Positions 10,401-19,790 of a stretch of DNA of 64,000 nucleotides are shown here, in pieces; position 1 is the stretch's first letter; each line of letters begins with the position of its first letter. Under the pieces are notes generated by a model. The model was not told the DNA's origin, ran no database searches, and worked only from the letters and a program-made list of their open reading frames with translations. The DNA is from Chelydra serpentina. Lineage: Eukaryota; Chordata; Testudines; Chelydridae. Made by a program: the position numbers and the translations under genes. Where the stretch lies: contig JBAIAC010000023.1 of the NCBI GenBank assembly GCA_037349315.1, positions 34,014,501-34,078,500 of the forward strand, given 5' to 3'.

Positions 10401-12891
10401 GGCATCTGGAAGTGAGAGGCTTAAGCTTAATAGACCAAACTCTGGTCTCAGTTACGCTCATGCTGACGTACTGATATTGAAGTGAGAGAAGGGAGAACAT
10501 AGACAACATTACTGAAGGGTTTTGTTTGTTTATTTTTATGTTATGGGTTATGCATCACTTGTTTGTTTTTTCTAGTGCTCCTAACAAAATGCTTTACTTT
10601 TTCCATTGAAGTAATGCTACAATGAATTTTGCTATTAAGGAAGTTATGGGTGGGGTGTGGGAAATCACTTGACATATCAGATTATTTTTCAGGCCATTAA
10701 TAGGTGGCATCGTTACATTCTTCAAGAAATTCACAAGTGAAAATAAACTAGTTTTCCTAACCTGAGGTACAAGACAAGAGAGAAGTATCGGTACATTTTT
10801 TCGTATGCTTTCGTTGTGATTTATAACTCATTGAAAACCATAAACTTCAATCCTGCAAACTTCTCTATGCCGGCAGTTCTGCACACCTATTGAGAGCCCT
10901 GCTGAGGGGGTCCCAGAAGAACATAGGTTTTAGTTTGCTGATTTGGGCTCTAAATGTTACCTATGGTGTAAAGAAATAAAACTAATGAGATTAAGCTAAT
11001 AACATTATTTAATTGGTATTCATAGCAGCTTTGGAATTTAACCTACTAAGATATAATGCCAGTTGACTTGAAAGGTAGTTTAGCTAGAGTAAGGTTGGGA
11101 CGAATTTACCTATAGTGATGCCAATGAATTTGATTAATTATGGAGATGAAGAAAGAGAGAAAAATTATACAGTTTCGATGAACAATGAGGCACACACAGG
11201 TGTGGAGCTATAGGCATGAGCTCCTAAACTTTGCCTTGACCCCATGTTAAAAAAAATTAATAGATGAAAAATCTGGTTATTCTCAAATTAATGGTTTTTT
11301 AGCTAATCTAAAACTGACACTGATGTATAACAAGGAATGATGCAACTAAAAAATCCAACTAAATATTTAGGCTCCAGGGTAGCAAAGCTCTGAACTTGAA
11401 ATGAAACACGTGTTTAAGTGCTTTTCAGGACTGGGGCCTTAAAGTATACAAATGAGAAATGATATAAAGGTAGATTATGTTATAAATATTTTCCATGTGT
11501 TCAAATCTTCATAGTTCATACAAACTCTTAAATAAATGTTCCCATGTAAGATAGCACGCTAAACATACCTTAATTGCTGATTTTTAAAAATCTGATATAT
11601 TCAGTGCTAAGCATATGTTGCAACTTCAATGGTAACTTGGGTCTTTAACGTAAAGAGAACCAGAATTTTTCTGTTTTTCATTAATCTAACACTGAGATAT
11701 GCCATAAATCACATACTAGATATTGAGGCGAGCGCTATAGCATTGGAATTCTTCCCAACCTTTCCTTTGTATCACAGTAGCAGAAGAAATTGTCATACTC
11801 CAGTCAACCACAGCTCATGAGAGATTTAGCAGTAGAATAATTGTATCCAAAAAATGTGACGTTCACTGGAGGATTTTTGAATGATACTACCTCAAATTAC
11901 TAAGAAGAACAAATACTTTATTATTTAACGGAGTGGCGATAACACAGGGTTTGGTGGAAGAAAACTACACTATTCATCAATCCAGCTAGTAGAGAAGGGA
12001 TTGTTTGCCCTTTCCAGCAGTTGTCCTCTGTTCTACAAAAATGCAAAGTGCTTTTGGAAAAGCACCATTCGTTAGTATGATATATTATTTTAGATTTTGG
12101 CAGGTTATATTAAAAAAAAAAGACAGTGTCCTTATGTAATGAAAGGATGCACAATTCACGTCTCACCTTCTGCCACTACCTTCAGAAAGGGGTGGAAGTG
12201 AGTAATTATCCATAAATGGCAGGCCTCCATTACTCACAGAGAGAGTAAGTATTTGGCAGTAATCATTTCAGCTTTCAATGTATAAAAGAAATCCAATATG
12301 ATTTTTATAGACGCTAATTTCAAACCTTTAGCAAAAGTTTCCCCTGTATACATCAGTCAGTTTAGTAGTGGTTAGCTTTGGAACCACAGAATTAGTATGG
12401 CCTCCGGTGCATTGCTTACCTCCCTCTGGCAAATATATCCACAATTATCCTAGAAAACTTTATATATCACAGATTATTACTGCAATTTACGTCCTAAATG
12501 CATATGAAATTAGGCCTTGCTGTGAGTAAGCTCAACTGAAAAATGAAACAAGTTTGTATCAAATTGCCCATTCGTAATTCAGGCAAAAGTTTAATAGTGT
12601 CGACACGCTGCAGAGCTGTGGGCAACATGTAGTGACAGACTGTGGCTGGGGTTGTCTGTATGAGTAGATCAGTAGAAGGAGAGGGCACAAGAAGCCTTTC
12701 AGCTTCCCCCATTGCACCCCTGTTGAAGGCTGGGATGGGAAGCAGTTGCTCCATGCGAGGCTACTCAGGAGGGCAGAGGTTGGAGTAAGGGCTCTCCTCC
12801 TTGGGAGCACAGGAGGAATTCTGTCTGATCAGCCAGAGTTTGTCCTACACATCTGTGATGCAGGTCCATGCCTTTATGTCACTTACAAGCT
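10401..12891. other. repeat-poor unassigned DNA
   Basis: About 2.5 kb with no repeat family or coding signature that I can recognise. Frames are short (at most 86 codons). It is one of the longest apparently repeat-free blocks in the window, so conserved non-coding sequence is possible but not shown. Confidence 0.5.
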
Positions 12892-13012
12892 AAGAACATA
12901 AGAACGGCCATACTGGGTCAGACCAATGATCCATCTAGCCCAGTATCCTGTCTTCCGACAGCGGCCAATGCCAGGTGCCCCAGAGGGCATGAACAGAACA
13001 GGCAATCACCAA
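12892..13012 (-). mobile_element. CR1 LINE 3' end fragment
   Basis: On the plus strand it reads AAGAACGGCCATACTGGGTC, then CCATCTAGCCCAGTATCCTG and GCCAATGCCAGGTGCCCCAG. This is the same CR1 3' end as at 10255 and 43717 but closer to the shared sequence, so probably a younger insertion. Only about 120 bases are present. Confidence 0.88.
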
Positions 13013-14041
13013 GTAAACCTAAACTGTTTTGTTGCTATGCTACATGCAATTGCACTGCTGGACTCCTGTTTGAGAGACCAACTTCCTTTCCATATGCCAC
13101 CTCAGCAGTTGAGATCATGTGCGGTGTTTGTCCTAACAAACCCTAGTTAGAAACTTCAAGGAGCTGATGCCCATTCATTTTTATTGGAGGCCTTAGACTC
13201 TAGGATTCACTTCCACTGGGAAAGCCTAACCTTTATGGGACAGCACAGGGTCCATCTCTTTTCTTCAAACATTTGTTAAAGCTAAAGGGGGGCTCCAAGG
13301 GAGGGTTTGTTTTGAAGAAAGTCTTTCTTCTTTGGCTCTGAAAACTACATTGTGTTCATTTTTCCAGGCACATATTTAGTCATTTTATGATCCTCAAAAT
13401 AAAAAAAAATTGGTCAGATTAACATTCAGAATGCTTTAATATGTAAAGGACACCGTACACTATATCTCTTGAGATGGTCTTTCTTTGACCACATTTTTGT
13501 GTCATTACAGCCACTATTGCTAGTGCCAGCAGATCTGTGTCTATAAAGTGCCATGCACACTGTGTTACTAATAACAATTCTTTAGATAAAGTCACCCAAA
13601 TATTACATTTTAGCTACAGGAGATATTAATGCTCTCATCTGAGCTCATGATGGTATAATTTTCCTGCCTTGTCTTCTGCATCTCCATGCATGAGAAGCAG
13701 TGACTGTTGGCACATGTGGATCATTGTTAACAATAGCATACCCATGATTACAAATTTTGGATATTTTTCTTTTTAAACCAGCAACTGGGCTCTGGATGAC
13801 TCTTTAGCTGTTGGAAGCCCAACTGCCTTAAGACTGTGCCTGAGTCAGAAAATAGATTTCCACACAGATACCATTTAAGATTATTGTACAGTGTGTCTTC
13901 TTCAAGAGGTGAAGTTTCATTGCTTGCAAGCATATGTGTGTGTTCATGGCAAACCTATTCACAGCCGTCAAAGAAATACTGACTGCTTCATACACATTTA
14001 CAAGGATCATTTGCATTATATTTGGTGGATTTTGTCCAAGT
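13013..14041. other. unassigned DNA
   Basis: No recognisable gene or repeat. Frames of up to 104 codons at the right edge overlap the 7SL-like element and are not convincing. Confidence 0.45.
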
Positions 14042-14053
14042 ATAAGGAAGAAG

Positions 14054-14264
14054 GCCCGGTGCGGTGGCGTGCGCCTTGTAATCCCTGCTGCTTGGGAGGC
14101 TGCGGTTGGCAGATCGCTCAGGAGTTCTAGCCTGCTGTGCACTATGTCAATCGGGTGTCCGGTGCTACTGACAGCCTGGCCAGTTGGAGGACTGGCTAGA
14201 ACAACGCATCTGATGTGTTGTGATCAGCGCTCTCTCTGTGAGGGCTGATGGACTGATCAGTGAC
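14054..14264 (+). pseudogene. retroposed RNA with 7SL (SRP) Alu-domain-like 5' half
   Basis: The first 110 or so bases align with the 5' Alu domain of vertebrate 7SL RNA: GCCCGGTGCGGTGGCGTGCG, then CTTGGGAGGCTG, then CAGGAGTTCT and finally ATCGGGTGTCC at 14148-14158, all in order. SRP RNA is the Pol III transcript of the signal recognition particle. After that the S-domain sequence expected in 7SL is not recognisable. Instead there is about 100 bases with a hairpin ATCAGCGCTC...GAGGGCTGAT near 14223-14248 and a CTGATCAGTG end. The unit is flanked by ATAAGGAAGAAG (14042-14053) and ATAAGGAACAAA (14265-14276), a near-perfect 12-base target duplication, so an RNA of about 211 bases was reverse-transcribed into the genome. 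No poly(A) tail is visible. It could be a diverged 7SL pseudogene, a chimeric retrocopy or one copy of a 7SL-derived SINE. Confidence 0.7.
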
Positions 14265-14276
14265 ATAAGGAACAAA

Positions 14277-15517
14277 CTCCATGTTTTTGCCTTAGGGCGG
14301 AGTGAAGAGATATGGTGAAATTAGCCACGGTCAGCTAAAATGCATTGAATATGAATATCTCAAGTACAGGGTGAGTTAACAAAATCCCTTCTGAAGGTGA
14401 TGGTAGAAGTATAGGAATTATCTAATGTGACAAGCCACAAAGATACTATCTCTAAAGCACATGTAGCAAAAGAGGGTTGTGCCTGATCCCACTAATGTTG
14501 AAGGATCCTCTTTCCTGGACTCTGTTCTCAATGTGAAGAGAAAGTAGAGGTCAGATTTAGTAATTTCAGTTTTCTCTTTAACTTCATGATCAACTGCAGC
14601 TCATACCTGGATCTGTTTTTTGTCACGTCCTAATAGTATTATAATGTGGCCTATATAATTGTGATACTTTCGAGGATATACTTTTGTCACGATTGAGAAT
14701 TTCTGATGAACATAAAGACACTGTTTTTTCCTGAAATAGTTTTAATTGTTTCTGCAATCACTTTACTTTGAACCTATCAAACTTAGTGCTTCAGAGTGAA
14801 AAGTAACAAAGCTTCAAAGTGATTTTTCTCCAAACTCAGCTGAAATGCAATTGAACTAGAGAAATAAAGTGCCACTGAGTTTCCGAGAAGTCTTGTGATG
14901 TTATCAGCCTTAATATGGTTAACTGGAAGAGGCATAAAAGCAGTTCTATTTTGCTGAAAGAGCCTTGCCCTCATCTCTTTTGTGAGGAGGAAAAAGCACC
15001 ATCATCTCTTAGTGCCCCTGAAGCTGGCTATCCCTGTTTGAGTAATGTTGGATAACTTGATGTTGTCCTATATATCCAATACTGAAGTGCCTTACATTTA
15101 TATAGGACATTTCATTCCCAAGAATCGTACATTAGTTTACAACTACCTACACATACAGCAGCACTTAAATGTAACTGCCAACTTCGGGGTGGAGGACAGG
15201 AACTAACTGGGTCCTAACTGGGCCAGAGCTCTGGTACACAAAATGCTGCAAAAATGTACAGTTTTGGCTACAAATACAGGCTAAACCCTACTGTTATGAA
15301 CATACTCTGAGAGCTTTAATGTTTGTGTAGTGTAGACTTTAGTTTTTAATGTCTCTTCTAATCTCATCATTGTGGGAGGGAATTGAAGGAATTCGCTGAC
15401 TTTATTACTGTGTAATGAAACTATATGAAAGGGCAGCAGCATGACTGTCTTTTACCCTTAATACTCAAAATAAATAATGTTTGCAAACTTTGGCAAAAAT
15501 TATTGACTATTCCTAGA
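14277..15517. other. mostly unassigned DNA
   Basis: No genes seen. At about 15090-15150 the wording CCTTACATTTATATAGGACA and TTTCATTCCCAAGAATC resembles an old MIR-type tail on the minus strand, but it is too short to call firmly. Confidence 0.4.
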
Positions 15518-15519
15518 TA

Positions 15520-15738
15520 CAGGGGAGTCGCATCATACGTGCATTTAACTTATGCGAATTCAACTATACGCGCTCGGCAAAAACAAACCAAAAAGAGAAA
15601 AACAACAATTTAAATACTGTACCTGTAGTGCCGGTGATTCCGCCCGCCATTCCACTCAATGAGAGTTTGACTATACGCGATTTTCGCCTTACGCGCTGAC
15701 TTTAGAACTTAACCCCCGCGTAAGATGCGATTCCCCTG
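15520..15738. mobile_element. pogo/Tigger-like MITE
   Basis: The inverted ends CAGGGGAGTCGCATC and GATGCGATTCCCCTG face each other and are flanked by TA on both sides (15518-15519 and 15739-15740), the target duplication of the Tc1/mariner/pogo group. The 219-base interior has CpG-bearing motifs such as ACTATACGCG on both strands and no transposase frame. Confidence 0.85.
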
Positions 15739-15740
15739 TA

Positions 15741-17121
15741 TTACTTTCTAATCTGGGCCATGGACTCTTTCTAGTGCATTTGAAACCCTGTATCATTCCC
15801 TTTGGTTTGAAACTTCAGAAGAGCATTAGTCAATAATTTTACCGTTAATGTGATCTTAATTGATCAATATGTTGGCATTTGAAAGTTTTAGTGCACCTCC
15901 TTTGAGATTTGGGAATGCTTAGAGCTGAGGTTTTAGTATGTCTCTCATAAATTCTCATTAAACCAAGTCCAGCTGTATGTCTCTTCCAGATACTAAAAGA
16001 GCAACATTGCATTTAAGTTATTTCACTTTCAAAATAATTTTAACAGTCTTAATAAAGTGGGTAGATTTATTTGGCATAACTTGGATCTAGGTTATTAGTA
16101 TTATCTTAAAATATTCTTTAAAAGAGAGTGCTGATGTGGAAATAACACAGAAATTCATAATTAAAGTTGTAGAATTTGGGGGAGTGGTAAGTGTGGGGGA
16201 GGAGTCCTTCATTCATGGTTTAGAAGGACCAAATGATGCCTAAACTGTACATATTCTAATTCTGTTAATGTTCTCTTCCCACAAGAGATTGTTGGGGATT
16301 TAGCCTCCCAAGCATACTCTGACAAGAAGAGTTACCAAAACATGAATGAAATATCTGTGATGAGGTTTGATTAGAAGAAAACAACAAAATCTGAAATGCC
16401 ACTGAACTAAAATGAACTTTGTTCTTTCTTGGGGGCAGGCAGGGCCTTGCTAAACATGGCTACTTAGCAGGGCAGATTAGGTTTAGAGCAGACGTCAGTG
16501 GAAGGTTTTCAGTGCAACACAAACAGAATGATGTACATACAAGTCTTGAGAAAGATCAACAAAAACAGTGGATATTAAAAAACAGTAGAAAAGAGATAAC
16601 TATGGGTTGTTGTTTTTTTCTTTATATACAGGATCCTAATGTTTGGAATGACTATCCCTGCCATAGCTTTTGAGAAAAGATCAAAAATCTATCATTTTAA
16701 TATCAAAAAGGATAGCTTGAATATATTTTTCAGTGGAAAAAAAACACCCCTTGCTGTGTCTTTTTCTTTTTCTTTTTTTTCCAAAGACAAAGGCATTCAT
16801 ACTCTAGGGTGGAGGCTGTTTGCCTCTTCCTTTCAAAAGATGTTTGACAGCTGATCCCAGGAGAGGATCTCAGACTGTTTAAATTTTTATTAGGCTGCAA
16901 TATTTGGAATGTTGAGGCTAGATGTTAGCCTTTGAGGTAGAGTATTTGATGGTATGAATCTTAAGCTGCAGTGCTGCTAGAGATGATTACAGCGATTTGC
17001 CACAGATCATTTGTCAAGAGGACAGCGAGACATTTGTAAGCAATACATAGTGCAAGTATGCTTGCAAACTTTTCATAAGGCAATATAAGGAAGACTCACT
17101 GTTACATCTGTGTGATTTACA
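15741..17121. other. unassigned DNA
   Basis: AT-rich, with no recognisable genes or repeats. Frames at 16419-16854 (84 and 71 codons) carry no family motifs. Confidence 0.5.
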
Positions 17122-17123
17122 TA

Positions 17124-17525
17124 CAGTAGAGCATCAGCGTTACGAACACCTCGGGAATGGAGGTTGTTCATAGCTGAAATGTTCGTAACTCTGAACAAAA
17201 CATTATGGTTGTTCTTTCAAAAGTTTACAGCTGAACTTTGACTTAATACAGCTTTGAGACTTTATTAGGCAGTAGAAAAGTGCTGTTTTTAACCGTATTA
17301 ATTTAAATGAAACAAGAACAGAAACAGTATCTTTACCTTGTCAGCTCTTTTTTAAAACTTTCCCTTTTTTTAGTAGTTTACATTTAACAAAGCATTATAC
17401 TCTATTTGCTTTTTGTGTGTGTGTGTCCCTGTAGCTGCCTGACTGCATACTTTCGTTTGCAAATGGGGTGTATGGTTGACCGGTCAGTTCATAACTCTGG
17501 TGTCTGTAATGCTGAGGTTCTACTG
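17124..17525. mobile_element. pogo/Tigger-like MITE
   Basis: The left end CAGTAGAGCATCAGCGTTAC and the right end GTAATGCTGAGGTTCTACTG are imperfect inverted copies. TA lies on both sides (17122-17123 and 17526-17527). A second inverted motif, GTTCGTAACTCTGA at the left with ATAACTCTGGTGTC at the right, continues the terminal similarity. The length of 402 bases excludes a full transposase. Confidence 0.85.
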
Positions 17526-17527
17526 TA

Positions 17528-18232
17528 GTACTTAAAATTAGCACAAATAACCATCAGGTGAGTATAAAGCCACTTTTTAAATGTAGGCCTCAAATTCAGA
17601 TCAACCTGGGCAAAAAAAACAAAAACAAAAAAAAAACTAACCCAGTTTGATTAAGAAAAGTCATTTAAAACCTTCTGTTATCCGTATTTGTAAACGTTAA
17701 GGATAACTAAAAACCATCTTTAAAATTAGGGCTGCATAAATGTTTGCATTCTAAAACACTTGCAATTGTAGCTGTGGCATTTCCTGGCTTTTAGTGTTTA
17801 ATCATGTCACCTTACAGTTTTCCTAACATAAAGTCCATATTCTGCTACCTTTCTTCTGGTTGAGAGTTATCTTACTCTGCAAGTAGCCCAACTAAGGTAA
17901 ATTTTGTGGAGTAAAGTACAGCTGAACATGAGTAAGGATGGCAGAATATGACTCAAAGTTATTGTATGCAAAGTATTTATTCTACAAACAAACCTATCTT
18001 AACCCACCACTCATGAGACTGACCTTTGTCATTTGCTTATTGGAACTGCATATAGGATCATAAAGGTAGAGTAGAACTGTGCTAATTACATTTAGAATAC
18101 TTCGGGTGCTCTCAGGTTTGCTGGTTGCCTAATAAGCATGGACTCATCTGCAGATTTAACAGCGTGTACCATGTAAATGCTTTGCAGTGATGACATAGAC
18201 AATCGCAATATCAGATTCATGCTGTAATGACG
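17528..18232. other. unassigned DNA with an A-rich run
   Basis: An A-rich run (AAAACAAAAACA-like) sits at about 17612-17637. The rest holds nothing I recognise. Confidence 0.45.
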
Positions 18233-18265
18233 TGTAATGCCGACAGACCCCGGTCATCAGTGGGT

Positions 18266-18321
18266 GGGATCAAACCTGGGACCACTGGAGCTAAATGCAT
18301 GAGTCTCTACTGCATGAGCTA
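18266..18321 (-). promoter_or_regulatory. tRNA-like Pol III A and B boxes inside the LTR
   Basis: On the minus strand TAGCTCATGCAG (18321-18310) resembles a tRNA A box and GGTTTGATCCC (18276-18266) matches a B box at all but one position. Start-to-start spacing is 45 bases, as in real tRNA genes. The right-hand LTR keeps the A box (18879-18868), but its B box has decayed to sequence around TGTTCAGTCGC. The 3' acceptor arm of a tRNA is not visible, so this is tRNA-derived rather than a tRNA gene. Promoter activity is inferred. Confidence 0.6.
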
Positions 18322-18356
18322 AAAGCCTCAGCGCAGACTCATTAATCTCTCTCTAA

Positions 18357-18653
18357 GGGTACGTCTATACTTACGCGTCCGGTCGGAGGCGCGGGATCGA
18401 TGTTCTGGGTTCGATTTATCGCGTCTTGTCTAGACGCGATAAATCGAACCAGGAAGTGCTCCGCCGTCAACGCTGGTAATCCAGCTCAACGAACGGAGTA
18501 GGTGGAGTCGACGGGGGGAGCCTGCGCGCCGCGTGTGGACCCCGGGTAAGTGCTTTTTCATTCGAACTAAGATAGTTCGACTTCAGCTACGTTATTCACG
18601 TAGCTGAAGTCGCGTATCTTAGTTCGAATTTCGGGGCTAGTGTAGACCAGCCC
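18357..18653. mobile_element. Harbinger-like MITE, copy 2, nested in the small LTR element
   Basis: The ends GGGTACGTCTATACTTACG and AGTGTAGACCAGCCC are flanked by TAA on both sides (18354-18356 and 18654-18656), the typical 3-bp PIF/Harbinger duplication. It splits the left LTR; the right LTR reads straight through the site. Both hairpins seen in copy 1 are preserved, with arms GGTTCGATTTATCGCGTC and its complement near 18409-18451. Confidence 0.88.
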
Positions 18654-18717
18654 TAAGTGGTCTCGGTGCCACTAGATGGGACAGAACACCACACCCAGAA
18701 GGTGTGTGTTTTACATA

Positions 18718-18724
18718 CTTCCCC
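18718..18724 (-). other. polypurine tract of the small LTR element
   Basis: On the minus strand GGGGAAG followed by TA abuts the second LTR, where plus-strand priming of an LTR element would start. It is short and identified by position. Confidence 0.5.
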
Positions 18725-18769
18725 TAACTGAGGAAGCATGTCCTGAGCGTCAGACATTTCCCACTTGAA

Positions 18770-18787
18770 ATCCCAGACGAGTCCCCA
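18770..18787 (-). other. primer binding site, tRNA-Pro type
   Basis: On the minus strand it reads TGGGGACTCGTCTGGGAT. The tRNA-Pro site used by murine-leukaemia-type retroviruses is TGGGGGCTCGTCCGGGAT, so 16 of 18 positions agree. It lies two bases inside the LTR at 18790-18992, the normal position. Confidence 0.82.
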
Positions 18788-18996
18788 CTTGTAACGCCGA
18801 CAGACCCTGGTCATCAGCGGGCGCGACTGAACAATAGGAACTCTGGAGCTAAATCCATGAGCCTCTACTGCATGAGCTAAAAGCCATATAGCTCTTAACT
18901 AAAGCTGTAGAGCAGACTCATTAATCTCTCTAAGTCGTCTTGGTGCCACTAGATGGGACAGAACATCACACCCAGAAGGTGTGTGGGTTACAGACG

Positions 18997-19597
18997 TTTT
19001 TGTTCACCAGTGGATTATGTAAGAGACTGGATACAATGTTTGTGGTTGTACAGATGTTGGATGCTAATCTGTGGAGATCTGAATTGTGCTAATTATGCAA
19101 GTTAAGAACAATATATTGCAAAATTCTGAAAATAGTGGCCATAACTGAACCATGTAAAAAAAAACCACTTACATTTAATTGTGTTATAGTTCTGTTAACA
19201 GTTGGGATGAAGTGATTTACAGCACGGCATTAGTATGGGCTGCAAATGCAACAAAGGGGTTAACTGAAATGGAAAATAAAACAATGTTCTGGCCTTCCTC
19301 AAGAATGATCTCTAGTGGGGAAAATATTGTCAGTGGGAGGGAAAATATATAGTTAAAGTAGCTCATAATAATAAAGTTTCCATTCATCACTGCAGTGAGC
19401 CCCCCTGCAGGTTGGCATGGTGTCACAGTAGGGATCTACTACATCTTTAACTATATTCTATCCTTGAACAGCCCCAAATAACATGAAGATGGGTTTTTTC
19501 ATGCTGTGTAGAGAGTTTCAAAACTCATCTGCTCTAGCTGCCTTCTCAAATACTTTCTATCACTACCAAGCACTCAATTTAGAGATGAGACTAAGTC
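18997..19597. other. unassigned DNA
   Basis: No gene or repeat recognised between the small LTR element and the CR1 end. Confidence 0.45.
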
Positions 19598-19790
19598 ATA
19601 GAATCATAGAATCTCAGGGTTGGAAGGGACCTCAGGAGGTCATCTAGTCCAACCCCCTGCTCAAAGCAGGACCAACCCCAACTAGATCATCCCAGCCAGG
19701 GCTTTGTCAAGCCTGACCTTAAAAACCTCTAAGGAAGGAGATTCCACCACCTCCCTAGGTAATTCCACAACCTCCCTAGGTAAGTCGCTT
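19598..19790 (-). mobile_element. CR1 LINE 3' end
   Basis: The plus strand starts with two copies of CATAGAAT, the reverse of the octamer tail ATTCTATG that ends CR1. It continues TTGGAAGGGACCTCAGGAGG and into the last codons of the reverse transcriptase protein. The minus-strand reading ends SPSLEVFKVRLDKALAGMI. The phrase LPREVVE occurs twice in a row because of a 20-base tandem duplication at about 19740-19780. The close match to the CR1 tail suggests a fairly recent insertion. Confidence 0.9.

Larger units (their letters stand above)
18233..18992 (-). mobile_element. very short LTR retroelement (TRIM-like) with tRNA-Pro-type primer site
   Basis: Two direct repeats beginning TGTAA and ending TTACA enclose a unique stretch of 74 bases (18716-18789). 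The left repeat is 18233-18715, about 183 bases once the nested MITE is removed; the right repeat is 18790-18992, 203 bases. The whole is bracketed by GACG (18229-18232 and 18993-18996), a 4-bp target duplication. On the minus strand the base order is LTR, two bases, an 18-base primer site resembling the tRNA-Pro site of gammaretroviruses, then a purine run GGGGAAG beside the second LTR. There is no gag, pol or env. The repeats also carry tRNA-like A and B boxes (see separate entries). An alternative reading is two tandem SINE copies, but that would not explain the primer site or the TG/CA ends. Confidence 0.78.

Noticed and set aside
18357..18653. A CRISPR-like or regulatory inverted repeat array
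   Set aside because: The hairpins belong to a MITE with target duplication; no spaced direct repeats occur in the window.
18233..18992. Two tandem tRNA-derived SINEs
   Set aside because: Considered because of the A and B boxes, but the TG/CA ends, tRNA-Pro primer site, purine run and single 4-bp outer duplication fit an LTR element better.
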